Assembly (NCBI RefSeq): GCF_018780585.1
Contig: NZ_JADMJL010000001.1
Span: 1 to 41,083, forward strand
Reading direction: 5' to 3'
DNA length: 41,083 bases
Origin: Methyloversatilis discipulorum
Lineage (GTDB): Bacteria > Pseudomonadota > Gammaproteobacteria > Burkholderiales > Rhodocyclaceae
Of the stretch, positions 7,477-14,885 are shown piece by piece. How positions within the stretch are numbered: the first letter of the stretch is position 1; each line of letters opens with the position of its first letter. Made by a program: the position numbers and the translations under genes. The notes beneath the pieces are model-generated. The model was not told where the DNA came from, did no database searches, and saw only the letters and a program-made list of their open reading frames with translations.

Positions 7477-8429
7477 TGGCCCGCCTTCTTGCTGCACTGG
7501 TCGCCTTTGCGCTGAGCGTCGCCGCACCCGCGGCGGCACCTTTCGACTATCGCCTGAAGCCGGAGAAGATCGCGGACGACACCTGGGTGCTGATCGGCAG
7601 CACCGAGGACATCACGCGCGGCAACGGCGGCAATATCGTGAACACCGCCTTCGTCGTAACCAAGGAGGGCGTGGTCGTGATCGACAGCGGTCCGTCGCGC
7701 CGCTATGGCGAACAGATGAGGGCGGCCATCGCCCGCGTCACCGACAAGCCGGTCGTGCGCGTGTTCAATACGCACCATCACCCCGATCACTTCCTCGGCA
7801 ATCAGGCTTACGCGGATGTTCCGATCGCCGCATTGCCCGCCACGCGCGCCGGCGAGCGTGACGACGGCGGGGCCTTCGCCGACAACATGTACCGGATGGC
7901 GGGCGACTGGGCATCCGGCACCGAACCTCAGGTTGCGCAGCAGGACGTGAAACCCGGACGGCTGACGGTGGGCGGACACGAGTTCGAACTGATTGCGCTG
8001 GAAGGGCACACCGCCGGCGATCTGGCCATCCTCGATCACCGGACCGGCGTGCTGTTCGCCGGCGATCTGGTGTTCCTCGATCGAGCCCCGACCACGCCGC
8101 ACGCGTCGGTGCAACGCTGGCTGAAGTCGCTCGACGCGCTGGCGGCGCTGGGCGCGAAGAAGACGCTACCCGGTCACGGTCCCGTGCATGCGGGTAGCGC
8201 CGGCATCGAGCAGACGCGTGACTGGCTCAAGTGGCTTGATCAGACCCTGATGCAGTCGGCGGCAAACGGTCTCGATATGGCCGAGGTGATGCGCCTGCCG
8301 CTGCCCGAGCGCTTCGAGCGCATGCCGCTCGCCCGCAGCGAGTTCGAGCGTTCGGTCACCCACCTGTACGGCGCCTACGAGTTGCGGGCGCTGGACAGTG
8401 TTGCACTGCCTGTGTTGCAACAAAAATGA
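7473..8429 (+). CDS. Quinoprotein-associated zinc metallohydrolase (metallo-beta-lactamase fold)
   Basis: Periplasmic hydrolase, 318 residues, with signal peptide MMARLLAALVAFALSVAAPAAA (an ATGATG start leaves one residue of ambiguity). The zinc site is intact: H101-H-H103-P-D105-H106, H179 (EGHTAGD) and D197 (FAGDLVF), with a later His in LPGHGPVH. It resembles SoxH-related proteins found with PQQ enzymes. It overlaps the SoxYZ-like gene by 4 nt, suggesting the pair works on one intermediate, perhaps releasing a group from the carrier cysteine. That job is inference. The gene ends about 65 bp before the sigma-54 promoter of the next dehydrogenase gene. Confidence 0.87.
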   Translation: MMARLLAALVAFALSVAAPAAAPFDYRLKPEKIADDTWVLIGSTEDITRGNGGNIVNTAFVVTKEGVVVIDSGPSRRYGEQMRAAIARVTDKPVVRVFNTHHHPDHFLGNQAYADVPIAALPATRAGERDDGGAFADNMYRMAGDWASGTEPQVAQQDVKPGRLTVGGHEFELIALEGHTAGDLAILDHRTGVLFAGDLVFLDRAPTTPHASVQRWLKSLDALAALGAKKTLPGHGPVHAGSAGIEQTRDWLKWLDQTLMQSAANGLDMAEVMRLPLPERFERMPLARSEFERSVTHLYGAYELRALDSVALPVLQQK

Positions 8430-8442
8430 ACACCTGACCCGT

Positions 8443-8468
8443 TTCGCATCGCAGGAGTGCGGTGCGAA
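8443..8468. promoter_or_regulatory. Inverted repeat upstream of the lanthanide-type dehydrogenase promoter
   Basis: TTCGCATCGCA (8443-8453) and TGCGGTGCGAA (8458-8468) pair over 11 positions, with one G-T wobble and a GGAG loop. It lies 13 bp after the metallohydrolase stop and 26 bp upstream of the -24 GG. It may end the upstream transcript (the T run after it is weak) or serve as an activator site. Confidence 0.5.
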
Positions 8469-8492
8469 CGGGATTTTCTCCTTGTTTTGGGC

Positions 8493-8508
8493 TGGCCCGG
8501 TTTTTGCG
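8493..8508 (+). promoter_or_regulatory. Sigma-54 promoter of the lanthanide-type alcohol dehydrogenase
   Basis: TGGCCC-GGTTT-TTGCG with GG at 8494-8495 and GC at 8506-8507, exactly 10 nt apart. The expected start near 8519 leaves a 60-nt leader ending in GAGGAGGAAGT just before the ATG at 8579. An AcoR-like sigma-54 activator is encoded in the same island. Confidence 0.75.
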
Positions 8509-8578
8509 GTCGGTCTCCTGCCGAAAAAGGGAACCATTCCCTTCGTGCAAGAGAGAAATTCACCAACGAGGAGGAAGT

Positions 8579-10333
8579 ATGAAAGGCTTGCGTAATTCCA
8601 CGCTGTCCAGCCTGCTGGTTGCGGCGTTCGCCGCGATGGCAGCACCGCAGGTCATGGCCGGTGTGACCGACCGTGACATCGAAAACGACGCGAAGACGAC
8701 CGGCGATGTGCTGTCGTGGGGCATGGGCACGGAAGGCCAGCGCTACAGCCCGCTCGACAAGATCAACGTCGGCAACGTCAAGAACCTGGTTCCGGTTTGG
8801 TCGTTCTCGTTCGGCGGCGAAAAGCAGCGCGGTCAGGAATCGCAGCCGCTCGTCGTCAACGGCAAGATGTTCGTTACGGGTTCCTACTCCCGCCTGTACG
8901 CACTCGATGCCAAGACCGGCGCCAAGCTGTGGCAATACGAGCACCGCCTGCCGGACGGCATCATGCCGTGCTGCGACGTGGTGAACCGCGGCGCCGCCGT
9001 GTATGACAACCTGGTCATCTTCAGCACGCTGGACGCACAACTGGTTGCTCTCGACCAGAACACCGGCAAGGTCGTCTGGAAGGAAAAGATCGACGACTAT
9101 CAGGCTGGTTACTCCAATACCGCAGCTCCGATCATTGCCAAGGGCCTGATCCTGACCGGCGTGTCCGGCGGCGAGTTCGGCATCGTTGGCCGTGTCGAGG
9201 CGCGCGACGCCAAGACGGGCAAGATGGTGTGGAGCCGTCCGACCGTCGAAGGCCACATGGGCTACAAGTTCGATGCCGCCGGCAACAAGACCGAAAACGG
9301 CATCAGCGGCACGACCAACGCGACCTGGCAGGGTGACCTGTGGAAGACCGGCGGCGCAGCCACCTGGCTCGGCGGCTCCTACGACGCCAAGACCGGTCTG
9401 GCCTACTTCGGCACCGGCAACCCGGCTCCGTGGAACAGCCACCTGCGTCCCGGCGACAACCTGTACTCCTGCGCGACCGTGGCCATCGACGTTGCCACCG
9501 GCCAGATCAAGTGGCACTTCCAGGGCACGCCGAACGACGGCTGGGACTATGACGGCGTGAACGAATTCGTCACGTTCGACATGAACGGCAAGCGCATGGG
9601 CGGCAAGGCTGACCGTAACGGCTTCTTCTACGTGCTGGACGCGAACACCGGCAAGTTCGAGCGCGGCTTCCCCTTCGTCAAGAAGATCACCTGGGCCAAG
9701 GGCCTGGATGCAGCCGGCAAGCCGATCTTCGATCCGGCCAACCGCCCTGGCGACCCGTCCAAGGGTGCCGACGGCAAGAAGGGTGAAGTGGTGTTCTCCG
9801 CTCCGTCCTTCCTCGGCGGCAAGAACCAGATGCCGATGGCCTACAGCCCGGACACCGGCCTGTTCTACGTGCCGGCCAACGAGTGGGGCATGGAAATCTG
9901 GAACGAGCCGATCACCTACAAGAAGGGTGCTGCCTATCTGGGCGCCGGCTTCACCATCAAGACCATCGACGACAAGTACATCGGCGCGCTGCGCGCGGTC
10001 GATCCCAAGACTGGCAAGATCGTCTGGGAAGTCACCAACAACGCTCCGCTGTGGGGTGGTGTGATGACGACCAAGGGTGGCCTGGTGTTCTGGGGTACGC
10101 CTGAAGGTTTCCTGAAGGCCGCCGACGCGAAGACCGGCAAGGAAGTGTGGTCCTTCCAGACCGGTACCGGCGTCGTGGCGCCCCCGATCACCTGGGAACA
10201 GGACGGCGAGCAGTACATCGGCGTCGCTGCCGGCTGGGGTGGCGCTGTGCCGCTGTGGGGCGGGGACGTGGCCAAGAAGGTCAACTACCTGAACCAGGGT
10301 GGTTCGATGTGGGTGTTCAAGCTGCACAAGTAA
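8579..10333 (+). CDS. PQQ-dependent alcohol dehydrogenase, lanthanide type (PedH-like)
   Basis: Periplasmic quinoprotein alcohol dehydrogenase, 584 residues, signal peptide ending ...AAPQVMAG. It shares with its neighbour the vicinal cysteines C131-C132 (PCCDVVNRG), the propeller docking repeats (DAKTGK.VW) and the C-terminal [11 protein letters not shown]. In [11 protein letters not shown] the catalytic Asp is D323, and the residue two on is D325. That extra Asp is the known hallmark of lanthanide-dependent XoxF and PedH enzymes, so La, Ce, Pr or Nd rather than Ca is predicted as cofactor. A strong ribosome site (GAGGAGG) and its own sigma-54 promoter suggest high, switchable expression. Another sigma-54 promoter lies 20 bp after the stop. 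Confidence 0.93.
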   Translation: MKGLRNSTLSSLLVAAFAAMAAPQVMAGVTDRDIENDAKTTGDVLSWGMGTEGQRYSPLDKINVGNVKNLVPVWSFSFGGEKQRGQESQPLVVNGKMFVTGSYSRLYALDAKTGAKLWQYEHRLPDGIMPCCDVVNRGAAVYDNLVIFSTLDAQLVALDQNTGKVVWKEKIDDYQAGYSNTAAPIIAKGLILTGVSGGEFGIVGRVEARDAKTGKMVWSRPTVEGHMGYKFDAAGNKTENGISGTTNATWQGDLWKTGGAATWLGGSYDAKTGLAYFGTGNPAPWNSHLRPGDNLYSCATVAIDVATGQIKWHFQGTPNDGWDYDGVNEFVTFDMNGKRMGGKADRNGFFYVLDANTGKFERGFPFVKKITWAKGLDAAGKPIFDPANRPGDPSKGADGKKGEVVFSAPSFLGGKNQMPMAYSPDTGLFYVPANEWGMEIWNEPITYKKGAAYLGAGFTIKTIDDKYIGALRAVDPKTGKIVWEVTNNAPLWGGVMTTKGGLVFWGTPEGFLKAADAKTGKEVWSFQTGTGVVAPPITWEQDGEQYIGVAAGWGGAVPLWGGDVAKKVNYLNQGGSMWVFKLHK

Positions 10334-10352
10334 TGACATCGACGACCTGTGC

Positions 10353-10368
10353 TGGCATAGCGCTTGCC
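10353..10368 (+). promoter_or_regulatory. Sigma-54 promoter with no downstream protein gene
   Basis: TGGCAT-AGCGC-TTGCC, with GG at 10354-10355 and GC at 10366-10367, exactly 10 nt apart; it is one of the two best matches in the window. The predicted start is near 10379, the first base of a hairpin. No plausible plus-strand gene with a ribosome site follows before the terminator at 10570-10599. Confidence 0.7.
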
Positions 10369-10378
10369 TAAGTCGTAT

Positions 10379-10599
10379 ATCCCGGCGCCTGTGGGCGTCG
10401 GGATAAAGGAAACAAGCGGGCAGGTCGCGGCGGACTGGAGCGACGTACTGGAACTTCAGGCCGAGCCCGCTTCCGGTGGTGTGATCCATCCCCGGTTTCG
10501 CGGCCGTATCCGTTCCGTTACAGGCAGTTTCGGGGTGGTGTTGTTCTCTTCAGTTAGACATGGCTCTTTGGCCGGCTTACCCAAGCCGGCCATTTTTTT
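10379..10599 (+). ncRNA. Candidate sigma-54-dependent structured small RNA (about 220 nt)
   Basis: The predicted transcript starts at a hairpin, ATCCCGGCGCC (10379-10389)/GGCGTCGGGAT (10394-10404), 11 pairs with one wobble and a TGTG loop. Next, AAGCGGG (10414-10420) can pair with CCCGCTT (10466-10472), enclosing a small stem GTCGC (10424-10428)/GCGAC (10440-10444) and a second weak hairpin (CTG...CAG) near 10448-10459, as in a branched RNA. Later CCATCCCC (about 10486) can pair with GGGGTGG (about 10533). It ends at an intrinsic terminator with seven Ts. There is no credible open reading frame: a possible 85-codon frame would have to start at TTG upstream of the predicted transcript start. 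It might also be the 3' UTR of the dehydrogenase mRNA, as no terminator separates them. I recognise no known RNA family. Confidence 0.5.
10570..10599 (+). terminator. Strong intrinsic terminator after the candidate small RNA
   Basis: GGCCGGCTT (10570-10578) and AAGCCGGCC (10583-10591), 9 perfect pairs with a 4-nt loop, followed by A and seven Ts. The T run is on the plus strand only, so it ends transcripts from the dehydrogenase/small-RNA side, not the activator gene. Confidence 0.93.
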
Positions 10600-10726
10600 G
10601 CCTGTCCGAAACGGGCGCTGAGGCACGTGCGGGAGCGATTCCCGCCCGCTGTACAGGTGGAACGTTACTGTACGAAGTGTTCAGTTCCGTGGCTGCCGTC
10701 CTGGCAGTGCCGAGATCAGAGCCTGA

Positions 10727-12694
10727 TCAGCCTTCCTTCAGCTTGCGATAGAGCGTGGTCCGGCTGATGCCGAGCTCGCGCGCTGTAGCGGCCACGTTTC
10801 CTTCGTTGCGCGATAGCGACTCGCGTATTGCGCGCAGCGTGAGGCTGTCGAGGTCACAGGGTGCCTGGGCAGCGACCGCACGGAACTCCGGTTCGCTTGG
10901 TGCGAACGTCGGCGCTCCGCCCAGTTCATCGATGAAGTCGTCCGGGAGGTGGGTCTTGCGGATGCAGCCATCGTCGGCGGCCATCACGCCGGCGGTGCGC
11001 AAAAGATTCGCCAGCTGGCGCATATTGCCCGGCCACGGATGCCGCTCGAACAGCGCGACCACTTCGTCGTCGATGCGCAGCCCCTGCGGAATGGATTCCT
11101 CGCTGGCGAGAATGCGATGCACCAGCGCGCGCAGATCGCTGCGTTCGCGCAGCGGCGGCAGCATCACGGTCAGACCGTTCAGGCGATAGTAGAGGTCGGC
11201 GCGGAAGCTGCCCTGGGCGACCAGGTCGCGCAGCTTACGGTGGGTCGCGCAGATGATGGACAGATCGACCGGTGTTGCGCGGCCGCTGCCCAGCGGAACC
11301 ACGGTGCGCTCCTGCAGCACGCGCAGCAGGCGCGCCTGCAGTGCCAGCGGCATGTCGCCGATTTCGTCGAGGAAGAGGGTGCCACCGTCCGCCTGCATGA
11401 TGCGGCCCGGGTAGCCTTTGCGACGCGCACCGGTGAAAGCACCTTCCTCGTAGCCGAACAGCTCCGACTCGATCAGGCCATCGGGGATGGCGGCGCAGTT
11501 CACGGCTACGAAGGTCTGGTCGCGGCGCGGGCCTTCGTCGTGAATGGCGCGCGCGAGCAGTTCCTTGCCGGTGCCGGTCTCCCCCTGGATCAGCACCGGG
11601 ATGTCCCGCCCGAGCACGCGACGAACCTTTTCTACGACCGCATCCATCTGCGCGTCGCCGGTGCTCAGCCGAGCCAGTCCGCGGTCCTTGGCGATCTGCA
11701 CCCGACTGACCGACTGACCGGATTCCGGACGCTGAACGTCCATGCTGATCACACGGGCCGGCGGACGGCTCTGATTGCCGGCTTGCGGGCGACCGAACAG
11801 CGTGCGCCCGCCGAACAGGCGCAGTTCGAGCATGTCGGTGCCGCGCAGCAGCGGGTCGTACAGTGCGCCCAGCGGCTTGTCGAACATGGAACTGAAGGAG
11901 TGCGTCAGCAGTTCGGCGTGGCTGCGGCCGATCAGCCGACAGGCGCTGCGGTTGGCGGACAGCACGCGACCATCCTGGTCGAAGGCGAGCAGGGCCTCGA
12001 ACACGGTGCCGATCAGTTCCTGCTGGACATGACAGTGCAGCAGGAAACCGTCCGGGAAGGCGTGCGCGAACATCTGGTTCTCGATGGTCTGCACCGCCAG
12101 ATTGATCAGCGCGAGGCTGTGATGCGACGGATTGCGCGAGTCGCCCGTGACGTCAAGCACGCCGAGCATGCGGCTGCAAGGGTCGAAGATGGGCGAGGCC
12201 GAACAGGTGAGGAAGTGGTTGGCCGAGAAGAAGTGCTGCGAACCGTGCACCGACACCGGGACCTTTTCCACCAGCGCCGTGCCGATGGCGTTGGTGCCCT
12301 TGCTTTCCTCCGACCATTCGACGCCGGGCGACAGCGCGACCTTGGAGGCGCGGTCGAGGAAGGTCTGGTCGCCAACCGAATGGATGATGAAGCCCGAGGC
12401 GTTGGTCAGCACGATCATGCTGCCCGAGCGTGCGATCTGCGCGTACAGGCCGTTCATCACCGGCGCCGCGTGCTTGAGCAGCGACTCGTTGCGCTCACGT
12501 TCGGTCAGCAGCAGGTCGCGCCGGGCTCTTTCGACTTCGCGACTGTTCTTGTCGGCGTCGAGGCCGCGGCTGATGCAGCGGCTCCACGACGTTTCGATCA
12601 GCGCCGGCAGGACGCCTGCCGGCACTTCACCGGCGCTGCGCATGATTTCGTGTGCCTGCTCGCTGCGCGCGATGTCGGCGGGGCTTGATTCCAT
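10727..12694 (-). CDS. AcoR-like sigma-54-dependent transcriptional activator
   Basis: Bacterial enhancer-binding protein, 655 residues from MESSPADIAR, chosen because CGGAGGA precedes it. An N-terminal GAF-type sensor region (about 75-210) is followed by a PAS-like region (about 225-290). The AAA+ domain has Walker A GETGTGKE (371-378), the sigma-54-contacting loop GAFTGA (418-423) and Walker B TLFLDEIGD. A Fis-type helix-turn-helix ends the protein (NVAATARELGISRTTLYRKL). There is no phosphorylatable receiver domain, so it probably senses a small molecule directly, perhaps an alcohol or aldehyde. It is divergent from cytochrome c550, whose promoter is sigma-54 type, and other -24/-12 promoters lie around it. 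That makes it the likely controller of the island. Confidence 0.93.
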   Translation of the reverse strand: MESSPADIARSEQAHEIMRSAGEVPAGVLPALIETSWSRCISRGLDADKNSREVERARRDLLLTERERNESLLKHAAPVMNGLYAQIARSGSMIVLTNASGFIIHSVGDQTFLDRASKVALSPGVEWSEESKGTNAIGTALVEKVPVSVHGSQHFFSANHFLTCSASPIFDPCSRMLGVLDVTGDSRNPSHHSLALINLAVQTIENQMFAHAFPDGFLLHCHVQQELIGTVFEALLAFDQDGRVLSANRSACRLIGRSHAELLTHSFSSMFDKPLGALYDPLLRGTDMLELRLFGGRTLFGRPQAGNQSRPPARVISMDVQRPESGQSVSRVQIAKDRGLARLSTGDAQMDAVVEKVRRVLGRDIPVLIQGETGTGKELLARAIHDEGPRRDQTFVAVNCAAIPDGLIESELFGYEEGAFTGARRKGYPGRIMQADGGTLFLDEIGDMPLALQARLLRVLQERTVVPLGSGRATPVDLSIICATHRKLRDLVAQGSFRADLYYRLNGLTVMLPPLRERSDLRALVHRILASEESIPQGLRIDDEVVALFERHPWPGNMRQLANLLRTAGVMAADDGCIRKTHLPDDFIDELGGAPTFAPSEPEFRAVAAQAPCDLDSLTLRAIRESLSRNEGNVAATARELGISRTTLYRKLKEG

Positions 12695-12833
12695 GGTCTC
12701 CTCCGAGCCCGTTTCCGGGATGCACGGCCGGTTGTACCGGCTCTCGCCTCCGGCAGGTTGGCGGCAGCTCGTGCCTGCGCCATCGTCCCACCGGACTGTC
12801 GAAGCTTTATAACGTGATTCGCTTCGCCGCGCT

Positions 12834-12844
12834 ACACCTGTCTC
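12834..12844 (+). promoter_or_regulatory. Possible activator half-site ACACCTGTCTC
   Basis: The 11-mer ACACCTGTCTC lies 17 bp upstream of the -24 element of the cytochrome promoter. The same 11-mer recurs at 14237-14247, and a relative, TGAACACCTGACC, occurs at 8427-8439 upstream of the lanthanide-type dehydrogenase promoter. It is a candidate recognition element for the nearby sigma-54 activator (inference). Confidence 0.4.
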
Positions 12845-12860
12845 AAAGTGAAGCTGAACT

Positions 12861-12876
12861 TGGCACGATTCGTGCA
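12861..12876 (+). promoter_or_regulatory. Sigma-54 promoter of cytochrome c550 (pedF-like)
   Basis: TGGCAC-GATTC-GTGCA: a perfect -24 hexamer, with GG at 12862-12863 and GC at 12874-12875 exactly 10 nt apart. The expected start near 12887 gives a leader of about 43 nt with GGAGGAG before the ATG at 12930. Confidence 0.85.
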
Positions 12877-12929
12877 AACAGGCACACCCGCAAGCTGACT
12901 TGCAGCATGTGAACATCCACGGAGGAGTT

Positions 12930-13370
12930 ATGAAAGCAGGAGCCGCAACTTTGAAGACGACGGCCATCGTCACCGCGCTGATCGCACTGGGCAGCATGAC
13001 CACGATGCGTGTCGAAGCTCACGGCGACGTCGTGCCGCAGGCCGTCGATGTCAGCACGCTGAAGGCGCTGGGCGCCGAGTGGCGCAAAGAGAATCCCTAC
13101 CGCGGCGACAAGGAAGCGGTCCGCGTCGGCAGCTCCGCCTACAACCAGAACTGTGCGCGCTGCCACGGTCTGGAAGCCGTCAGCGGCGGCATTGCCCCGG
13201 ATCTGCGCATGCTCCCGATCGACGCCGAAACCGACGACTATTTCATCAACACCGTGCGCCGCGGCCGCGTGCGCAACGGCGCCGTCTACATGCCGCCGTT
13301 CGAGGAAGCGCTGTCGCAGGAAGCCATGTGGGCCATCCGTGCCTACATCGAAACCCGTCATGAAGACTGA
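12930..13370 (+). CDS. pedF: Cytochrome c550, PedF type
   Basis: Periplasmic monohaem cytochrome of 146 residues that takes electrons from PQQ alcohol dehydrogenases and hands them to the respiratory chain. The signal peptide ends ...VEA before HGDVVPQAVD. Haem is bound at C75-ARC78-H79, and Met121 in VYMPPF is the likely axial ligand. ALGAEWRKENPYRGD and YNQNCARCHGLEAVSGGIAPDLR (read in two parts, residues 48-60 and 71-93) are typical of PedF-type c550 proteins, so I use that symbol. The start follows GGAGGAG. Its 3' end overlaps the next gene by 11 nt. Confidence 0.9.
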   Translation: MKAGAATLKTTAIVTALIALGSMTTMRVEAHGDVVPQAVDVSTLKALGAEWRKENPYRGDKEAVRVGSSAYNQNCARCHGLEAVSGGIAPDLRMLPIDAETDDYFINTVRRGRVRNGAVYMPPFEEALSQEAMWAIRAYIETRHED

Positions 13371-14205
13371 TATTGGGGCTCAGCGCCGCCGCCTGCTGCT
13401 CGCCGGCGCCGGCCTGGCATTGACCGGGCTGCCCGCGTGGGCGGAGGGCGACGAGGTGTGGGCCGGCGTGAAGAAATCCGGTCTGCTGCGCGTCGCCTTC
13501 TACAAGGACTTTGCGCCGTTCTCGAACGAGGGCAAGGGCTCCGACGTCGACATCGCCGCCGCGCTGGCGGCACGCATGGGACTGAAGATGTCACCGATGT
13601 TCTTCGACGCCGACGAGAACATGGGCGATGACCTGCGCAATATGGTCTGGAAGGGCCACTACATGGGCTACGGCCCGGCCGACATGATGATGCACGCGCC
13701 GGTCGACCGCGAGTACATGGCCCGTCAGGACAAGGTGGAATTCATCGCGCCGTATCACCGCGAGCGCTATGCCGTCGCCTACGACAGACGCCGCGTGGAT
13801 AGCCTCGAAACGATGGCGCCGTTCGAAAAGCTGCCCTGTGGCGTGGTGGTCGATACGCTGCCCGACTCGCTGATGCTGTCGGCCGACGGCGGGCGCTATC
13901 GCAGTCAGCTCAAGCATTACAAGACGCTGACCGAGGCGATGGCTGCACTGCGCTCCGGCGAGGTTGCAGGAGTGATGGCGCTGCAGGGCGAACTGGAAGG
14001 AGCGGTCGCTGGTGACGCGAACTTCCCGGTCGGCCCGGCTCCGATCGCATTGCTCAATACTCGCCAGTGGCCGGTCGGCATCGCCATCCGCAAGGGTGAG
14101 CAGCTGCTCGGTCGCGCCATCATGGAGGCGATGAATGCGCTGGTCGCCGACGGCGAAATCGAGCGCATCATGGCGCGGCACAATATCAAGTGGCGTGCAC
14201 CCTGA
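13360..14205 (+). CDS. Quinoprotein-associated periplasmic substrate-binding protein
   Basis: Solute-binding-protein fold (SBP family 3), 281 residues. The N-terminus QRRRLLLAGAGLALTGLPAWA looks like a Tat signal (twin arginine, then a hydrophobic stretch). The mature protein starts with a typical bi-lobed motif (LRVAFYKDFAPFSNEGKGSDVDIA) and ends with a GEIERIMARHNI helix. No ABC permease or ATPase gene is near, so it is not part of an ordinary importer. Homologues sit beside PQQ dehydrogenases and cytochrome c550 (pedG in P. putida, XoxJ-like in methylotrophs). Help in dehydrogenase activation or cofactor loading has been proposed for this group. It overlaps the cytochrome gene by 11 nt. 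Confidence 0.87.
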   Translation: MKTDIGAQRRRLLLAGAGLALTGLPAWAEGDEVWAGVKKSGLLRVAFYKDFAPFSNEGKGSDVDIAAALAARMGLKMSPMFFDADENMGDDLRNMVWKGHYMGYGPADMMMHAPVDREYMARQDKVEFIAPYHRERYAVAYDRRRVDSLETMAPFEKLPCGVVVDTLPDSLMLSADGGRYRSQLKHYKTLTEAMAALRSGEVAGVMALQGELEGAVAGDANFPVGPAPIALLNTRQWPVGIAIRKGEQLLGRAIMEAMNALVADGEIERIMARHNIKWRAP

Positions 14206-14240
14206 GTGTTCAGGTGTCCAGTTTATGGACACCTGAACAC
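14206..14240. promoter_or_regulatory. Perfect 15-bp inverted repeat before the aldehyde oxidoreductase operon
   Basis: GTGTTCAGGTGTCCA (14206-14220), a 5-nt loop, then TGGACACCTGAACAC (14226-14240). It begins at the base after the binding-protein stop codon. No T tract follows, so it is not a standard terminator. It holds the 10-mer TGAACACCTG that also occurs at 8427-8436, and it may be a regulator site or an RNA hairpin that reduces read-through. Confidence 0.65.
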
Positions 14241-14271
14241 CTGTCTCGCAAATAAGGATTTTTTGAGACAG
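14241..14271. promoter_or_regulatory. CTGTCTC / GAGACAG inverted repeat
   Basis: CTGTCTC (14241-14247) and GAGACAG (14265-14271), 17 nt apart, directly abutting the 15-bp palindrome. The half-site CTGTCTCAAA also occurs at 12839-12848. Such a spaced repeat is typical of a dimeric regulator site. No good sigma-54 or sigma-70 promoter was found between here and the ferredoxin gene. Confidence 0.4.
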
Positions 14272-14396
14272 CGGAAGCGCACAGGCGCCAAATTCCGAGC
14301 GCTAAAATATGAAGCGTTTTTCATAGCGGGGCGACTTTCCCGCCAAAATAACCCTGCGAACCGTGTCACGCCCAGAACGTGGAGGAGCGAATCAAT

Positions 14397-14867
14397 ATGC
14401 AGAAGTCCCTACACATCGATCCCTCGAAATGCACCAGCTGCCTGCAATGCGAAATGGCCTGTTCGTTCGAGAACTACGGTGTATTCAACAACTCGCTGTC
14501 GCGCATCAAGGTGTTCGACTTCCACCATACGGGCGCCAAGGTTCCCTATACCTGTACGCAGTGCGATGAAGCCTGGTGCATGCACGCCTGTCCGGTAGAG
14601 GCGATCAAGCTCGACAAGACCAACGGCGCCAAGGTCGTGTTCGAGGATGTGTGCGTGGGCTGCAAGGTGTGCACGATCGCCTGTCCGTTCGGCACCGTGA
14701 ACTACGTGGCCGAGACCGGCAAGGTGCAGAAGTGCGATCTGTGCGGCGGCAACCCGGCCTGTGCAGAAGCCTGTCCGACCGGCGCCATCACCTATGTGGA
14801 CGCCAACTGGACCGGTCTGGACCGCATGCGCCAGTGGGCCGACAAGCTCGGCAACCAGCCCGCCTGA
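14397..14867 (+). CDS. Ferredoxin-like subunit of tungsten aldehyde oxidoreductase (AorA type)
   Basis: Electron-transfer subunit, 156 residues, with four four-cysteine groups: CTSCLQCEMAC, CTQCDEAWCMHAC, CVGCKVCTIAC and CDLCGGNPACAEAC. These should bind four [4Fe-4S] clusters, as in HycB/DmsB-type proteins. It would move electrons between the tungsten subunit and the FAD subunit encoded downstream, as in the AorABC enzyme of Aromatoleum aromaticum. The start MQKSLHIDPSK follows GGAGGAG with normal spacing; an upstream Met six residues earlier has no ribosome site. There is no signal peptide, so the enzyme is cytoplasmic. The next gene starts 18 bp after its stop. Confidence 0.9.
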   Translation: MQKSLHIDPSKCTSCLQCEMACSFENYGVFNNSLSRIKVFDFHHTGAKVPYTCTQCDEAWCMHACPVEAIKLDKTNGAKVVFEDVCVGCKVCTIACPFGTVNYVAETGKVQKCDLCGGNPACAEACPTGAITYVDANWTGLDRMRQWADKLGNQPA

Positions 14868-14885
14868 TTTTCGGAGGAACACAAA

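Noticed and set aside
10364-10621. 85-codon frame in the candidate small RNA region
   Set aside because: It would begin at TTG inside the sigma-54 promoter, upstream of the predicted transcript start, has no ribosome site and runs through the terminator.
10610-10680. Cobalamin-riboswitch-like sequence (hairpin GCGGGA/TCCCGC and CCCGCCCGCTGTA)
   Set aside because: Only a superficial resemblance to the B12 box; the other conserved riboswitch core elements are missing and no B12-related gene follows.
14271-14396. GG-N10-GC pairs near 14273 and 14335 as sigma-54 promoters of the aor operon
   Set aside because: Neither has TGG at -24 together with TTGC at -12; spacing alone is expected by chance in GC-rich DNA.
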